NCBI RefSeq assembly: GCF_001580455.1
Contig: NZ_CP010951.1
Location: 62,001-126,000 of the forward strand
From: Ramlibacter tataouinensis
GTDB lineage: Bacteria > Pseudomonadota > Gammaproteobacteria > Burkholderiales > Burkholderiaceae_C
Length of the DNA: 64,000 nucleotides
Direction of reading: 5' to 3'
Below the pieces are notes generated by a model. The model was not told where the DNA came from and searched no databases. It saw only the letters and a list, made by a program, of their open reading frames with translations. Positions 62,396 to 64,000 of the stretch are shown here, in pieces (positions within the stretch are counted from its first letter, which is position 1; every line of letters begins with the position of its first letter). Both the position numbers and the translations under genes were made by a program.

Positions 62396-63264
62396 GAGGC
62401 CTCCTGCAGTGTCCTGCTCGACCGGGCCGGCGGCACTTCGTGGGTCGGGGCCCAGTGCACCAGTTCCAGCGTCCCATCCAGGTGTTCGACCAGCGCGCTG
62501 CGGCTCTCGACCCAGTCGCCGTCGTTGCAATAGAGCACACCGCCGATGCTGCGCATCTCGGCGCGATGGATATGGCCGCAGACCACGCCCTGGTAGCCGC
62601 GCCGGCGCGCTTCGCCGGCCACGGCCTGCTCGAAGTCGGTGACGTAGTTCAGTGCCTTCTTGACCTTGTGCTTGAGGTAGGCCGACAGCGACCAGTACGG
62701 CAGCCCAAGCCGGCCGCGCAGCCGGTTCAGGTGACGGTTGAGCCTGAGCATGAGCTCGTAGAGGTTGTCGCCGACGTAGGCCAGCCACTTCGCGCACTGC
62801 ACCACCGCATCGAAGTCGTCGCCGTGCACCACCCAGAGCCGGCGCCCGTCCGCCATGGTGTGGACCGCCTCGCGCGCGACCTCGATGCCGCCAAAGGACT
62901 GGCCGTCGAACTGGCGCGCGAACTCGTCATGGTTGCCGGGCACGTAGATCACGCGGCAGCCCTTGCGGGCGGCGCGCAGGAGCTTTTGCACCACGTCGTT
63001 GTGCGGCTGCGGCCAGAACCAGCGCTTGCGCAGCTGCCAGCCGTCGACGATGTCGCCCACCAGGTACAGCTGTTCGCAAGGGTGGTGCTTGAGGAAATCC
63101 AGCAGGGCCAGCGCCTGGCAACCCGGCGTGCCGAGGTGGATGTCGGACACGAACACCGTGCGCACGCGGCGCCCGGGCGACGCATGTGCAAGCTCCTGCG
63201 CGCCGGCGGCCGCGATGCCGCCTCCCGGGGGAATGACGGCATCGAAGGCCATGCGCGCGCTCAC
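62392..63264 (-). CDS. UDP-2,3-diacylglucosamine diphosphatase-like metallophosphoesterase
   Basis: 290 aa from GTG 63264 (GTGA overlap with the upstream gene); ATG 63252 is an alternative. Metallophosphoesterase motifs VSDIHLGT, GDIVDG, GNHDE, HGDDFD and GHIHRAE are all present. The family includes LpxH-like and YbbF-like enzymes; here the context with a GT4 and an OlsB-like gene suggests envelope-lipid chemistry. True substrate unproved. Confidence 0.85.
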   Translation of the reverse strand: MSARMAFDAVIPPGGGIAAAGAQELAHASPGRRVRTVFVSDIHLGTPGCQALALLDFLKHHPCEQLYLVGDIVDGWQLRKRWFWPQPHNDVVQKLLRAARKGCRVIYVPGNHDEFARQFDGQSFGGIEVAREAVHTMADGRRLWVVHGDDFDAVVQCAKWLAYVGDNLYELMLRLNRHLNRLRGRLGLPYWSLSAYLKHKVKKALNYVTDFEQAVAGEARRRGYQGVVCGHIHRAEMRSIGGVLYCNDGDWVESRSALVEHLDGTLELVHWAPTHEVPPARSSRTLQEAS

Positions 63265-64000
63265 GCCGCGAACTGCCTGCGGAAACGGGCCGGCAGCTCG
63301 GCGATGCGCATCAGCATCGGCAGATCGGCGGAGTTGAAGTCGGGATCCCAGGCCGGCGGCCCCAGCACCTTGGCGCCCAGGCGCAGGTAGGCGCGCACCA
63401 GCGCCGGGGGTTCCACATCGAGCGAGCCGTCGAGGTGCTCCAGCGGCAGCGGCATGCGCGGACGCACCTGGAACTCGATGGGCGCCAGGTGCGTGCGCTG
63501 CACCTGCCGCCAGATGCTGGCCGCCGCATCGCCGCCCAGCCCGCCGTTGTGCAGCATGGGGATGCTGACGCAGCCGATCATGTTGTCCAGGCGGTTGCGT
63601 GCCATGAAGTCCGCCAGCGCCCCCCAGAGGGCGAGCACCACGCCGCCATGGCGGTGGTCGGGATGCACGCAGCTGCGGCCCAGCTCCACCATGCGGTCGC
63701 GCAGGTGGCGCAGGCGCGTGAGGTCGAACTCCGTGTCGCTGTAAAAACTGCCCGCCCGCTTGGCTTGCGCCGGCGTCAACACGCGGTAGGTGCCGATCAC
63801 CCGGCCGGTCGCGCCCTCACGCACCAGCAGGTGTTCGCAGTAGTCGTCGAACAGGTCGACGTCGTGCCCGGGAACGGTGCCACCGAGCTGGGCGCCCATC
63901 TCGCCGGCGAACACGCTGTATCTCAGGCGCTGTGCTTCCCGGACTTCGTCCAGGTGCCGGGCCCAAGCCACCGTGGTGTGCGCGCCAACGCCGGCCGGGG
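63261..64000 (-). CDS. GNAT/OlsB-like acyltransferase, 5' end outside the window
   Basis: At least 236 aa to the GTG at 63971, and the frame stays open to the window edge, so the N terminus is cut. Sequence of the Acetyltransf_5 type: AQRLRYSVFAGEMGAQL, DLFDDYCEHLLVRE, RMVELGRSCVHPDHRHGGVV and LDNMIGCVSIPM. OlsB members acylate ornithine for ornithine lipids, which often replace phospholipids in phosphate starvation. Coupled to the next gene by GTGA. Confidence 0.8.
   Translation of the reverse strand, partial: PAGVGAHTTVAWARHLDEVREAQRLRYSVFAGEMGAQLGGTVPGHDVDLFDDYCEHLLVREGATGRVIGTYRVLTPAQAKRAGSFYSDTEFDLTRLRHLRDRMVELGRSCVHPDHRHGGVVLALWGALADFMARNRLDNMIGCVSIPMLHNGGLGGDAAASIWRQVQRTHLAPIEFQVRPRMPLPLEHLDGSLDVEPPALVRAYLRLGAKVLGPPAWDPDFNSADLPMLMRIAELPARFRRQFAA

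Overview
The window is a gene-dense, GC-rich chromosomal segment of a betaproteobacterium, most likely a Comamonadaceae member (Burkholderiales) close to Ramlibacter or Variovorax. This rests on protein sequence style, on gene neighbourhoods (sigma factor/DUF3619/DUF3106/RDD; pstSCAB-phoU-phoB-phoR next to ppx and ppk1; hppA beside ppa) and on a short 4.5S-type SRP RNA. The assignment is inferred from family knowledge; no search was run. No tRNA, rRNA, CRISPR array or intact insertion sequence was seen.

Layout. 1-3.6 kb: ilvB-ilvH-ilvC branched-chain amino acid operon (minus). 3.8-7.25 kb: plus-strand run of a sigma factor, a DUF3619 membrane protein, a DUF3106 protein, an RDD membrane protein, diacylglycerol kinase and a LOG-family phosphoribohydrolase. 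7.3-9.3 kb: nadE and glnB (minus). 9.3-14.3 kb: FemAB-like acyltransferase, DsbA-like protein, soluble pyrophosphatase and, divergently, a membrane H+-pyrophosphatase. 14.35-18.1 kb: TetR regulator divergent from a PF10118 hydrolase, then an aldehyde dehydrogenase and an SDR. 18.2-21.2 kb: moaA-mobA-moeA. 21.3-27.6 kb: small exported protein, then (minus) an MFP/RND efflux pair, a ThiS/MoaD-like protein and a BNR-repeat protein. 27.75-31.3 kb: rnhA, a methyltransferase, gloB and a MltD-like lytic transglycosylase. 31.3-34.2 kb: nitrate/sulfonate-type ABC transporter. 34.5-37.7 kb: MAPEG protein, recR, ybaB, dnaX.

37.75-40.4 kb is the only accessory-looking stretch: the SRP RNA gene, a frameshifted integrase remnant, two copies of an integrase-leader/attachment-like repeat, an orphan modA and three small hypothetical genes. 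It looks like a decayed island at the ffs locus. 40.7-43.3 kb carries a secreted glycoside hydrolase-like protein and an exported hypothetical. 43.5-48.7 kb has trxA, rho, rpmE2, a membrane glycosyltransferase-like protein and a MATE transporter.

48.7-64 kb is a phosphate/polyphosphate block: pstS-pstC-pstA-pstB-phoU-phoB-phoR (minus), a divergent fasciclin lipoprotein, an ABC-type binding protein and ppx (plus), then sixA, ppk1, a glycosyltransferase, a LpxH-like metallophosphoesterase and a truncated OlsB-like acyltransferase (minus). PhoB boxes with 11-bp periodicity can be read upstream of pstS, upstream of the fasciclin gene (four half-sites) and upstream of ppk1. This ties phosphate uptake, polyphosphate synthesis and polyphosphate breakdown into one regulon.

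The most unusual signal is a pair of unrelated tandem micro-ORF repeats inside two ABC-transporter operons: two 29-codon units (91-bp period) between the ATPase and permease genes at 32.1-32.3 kb, and two 21-codon units (62-bp period) between pstC and pstA at 53.2-53.3 kb. Each unit has its own Shine-Dalgarno, start and stop, and each chains to the next start by a 1-nt gap or an ATGA overlap, so translational coupling across the operon is preserved.
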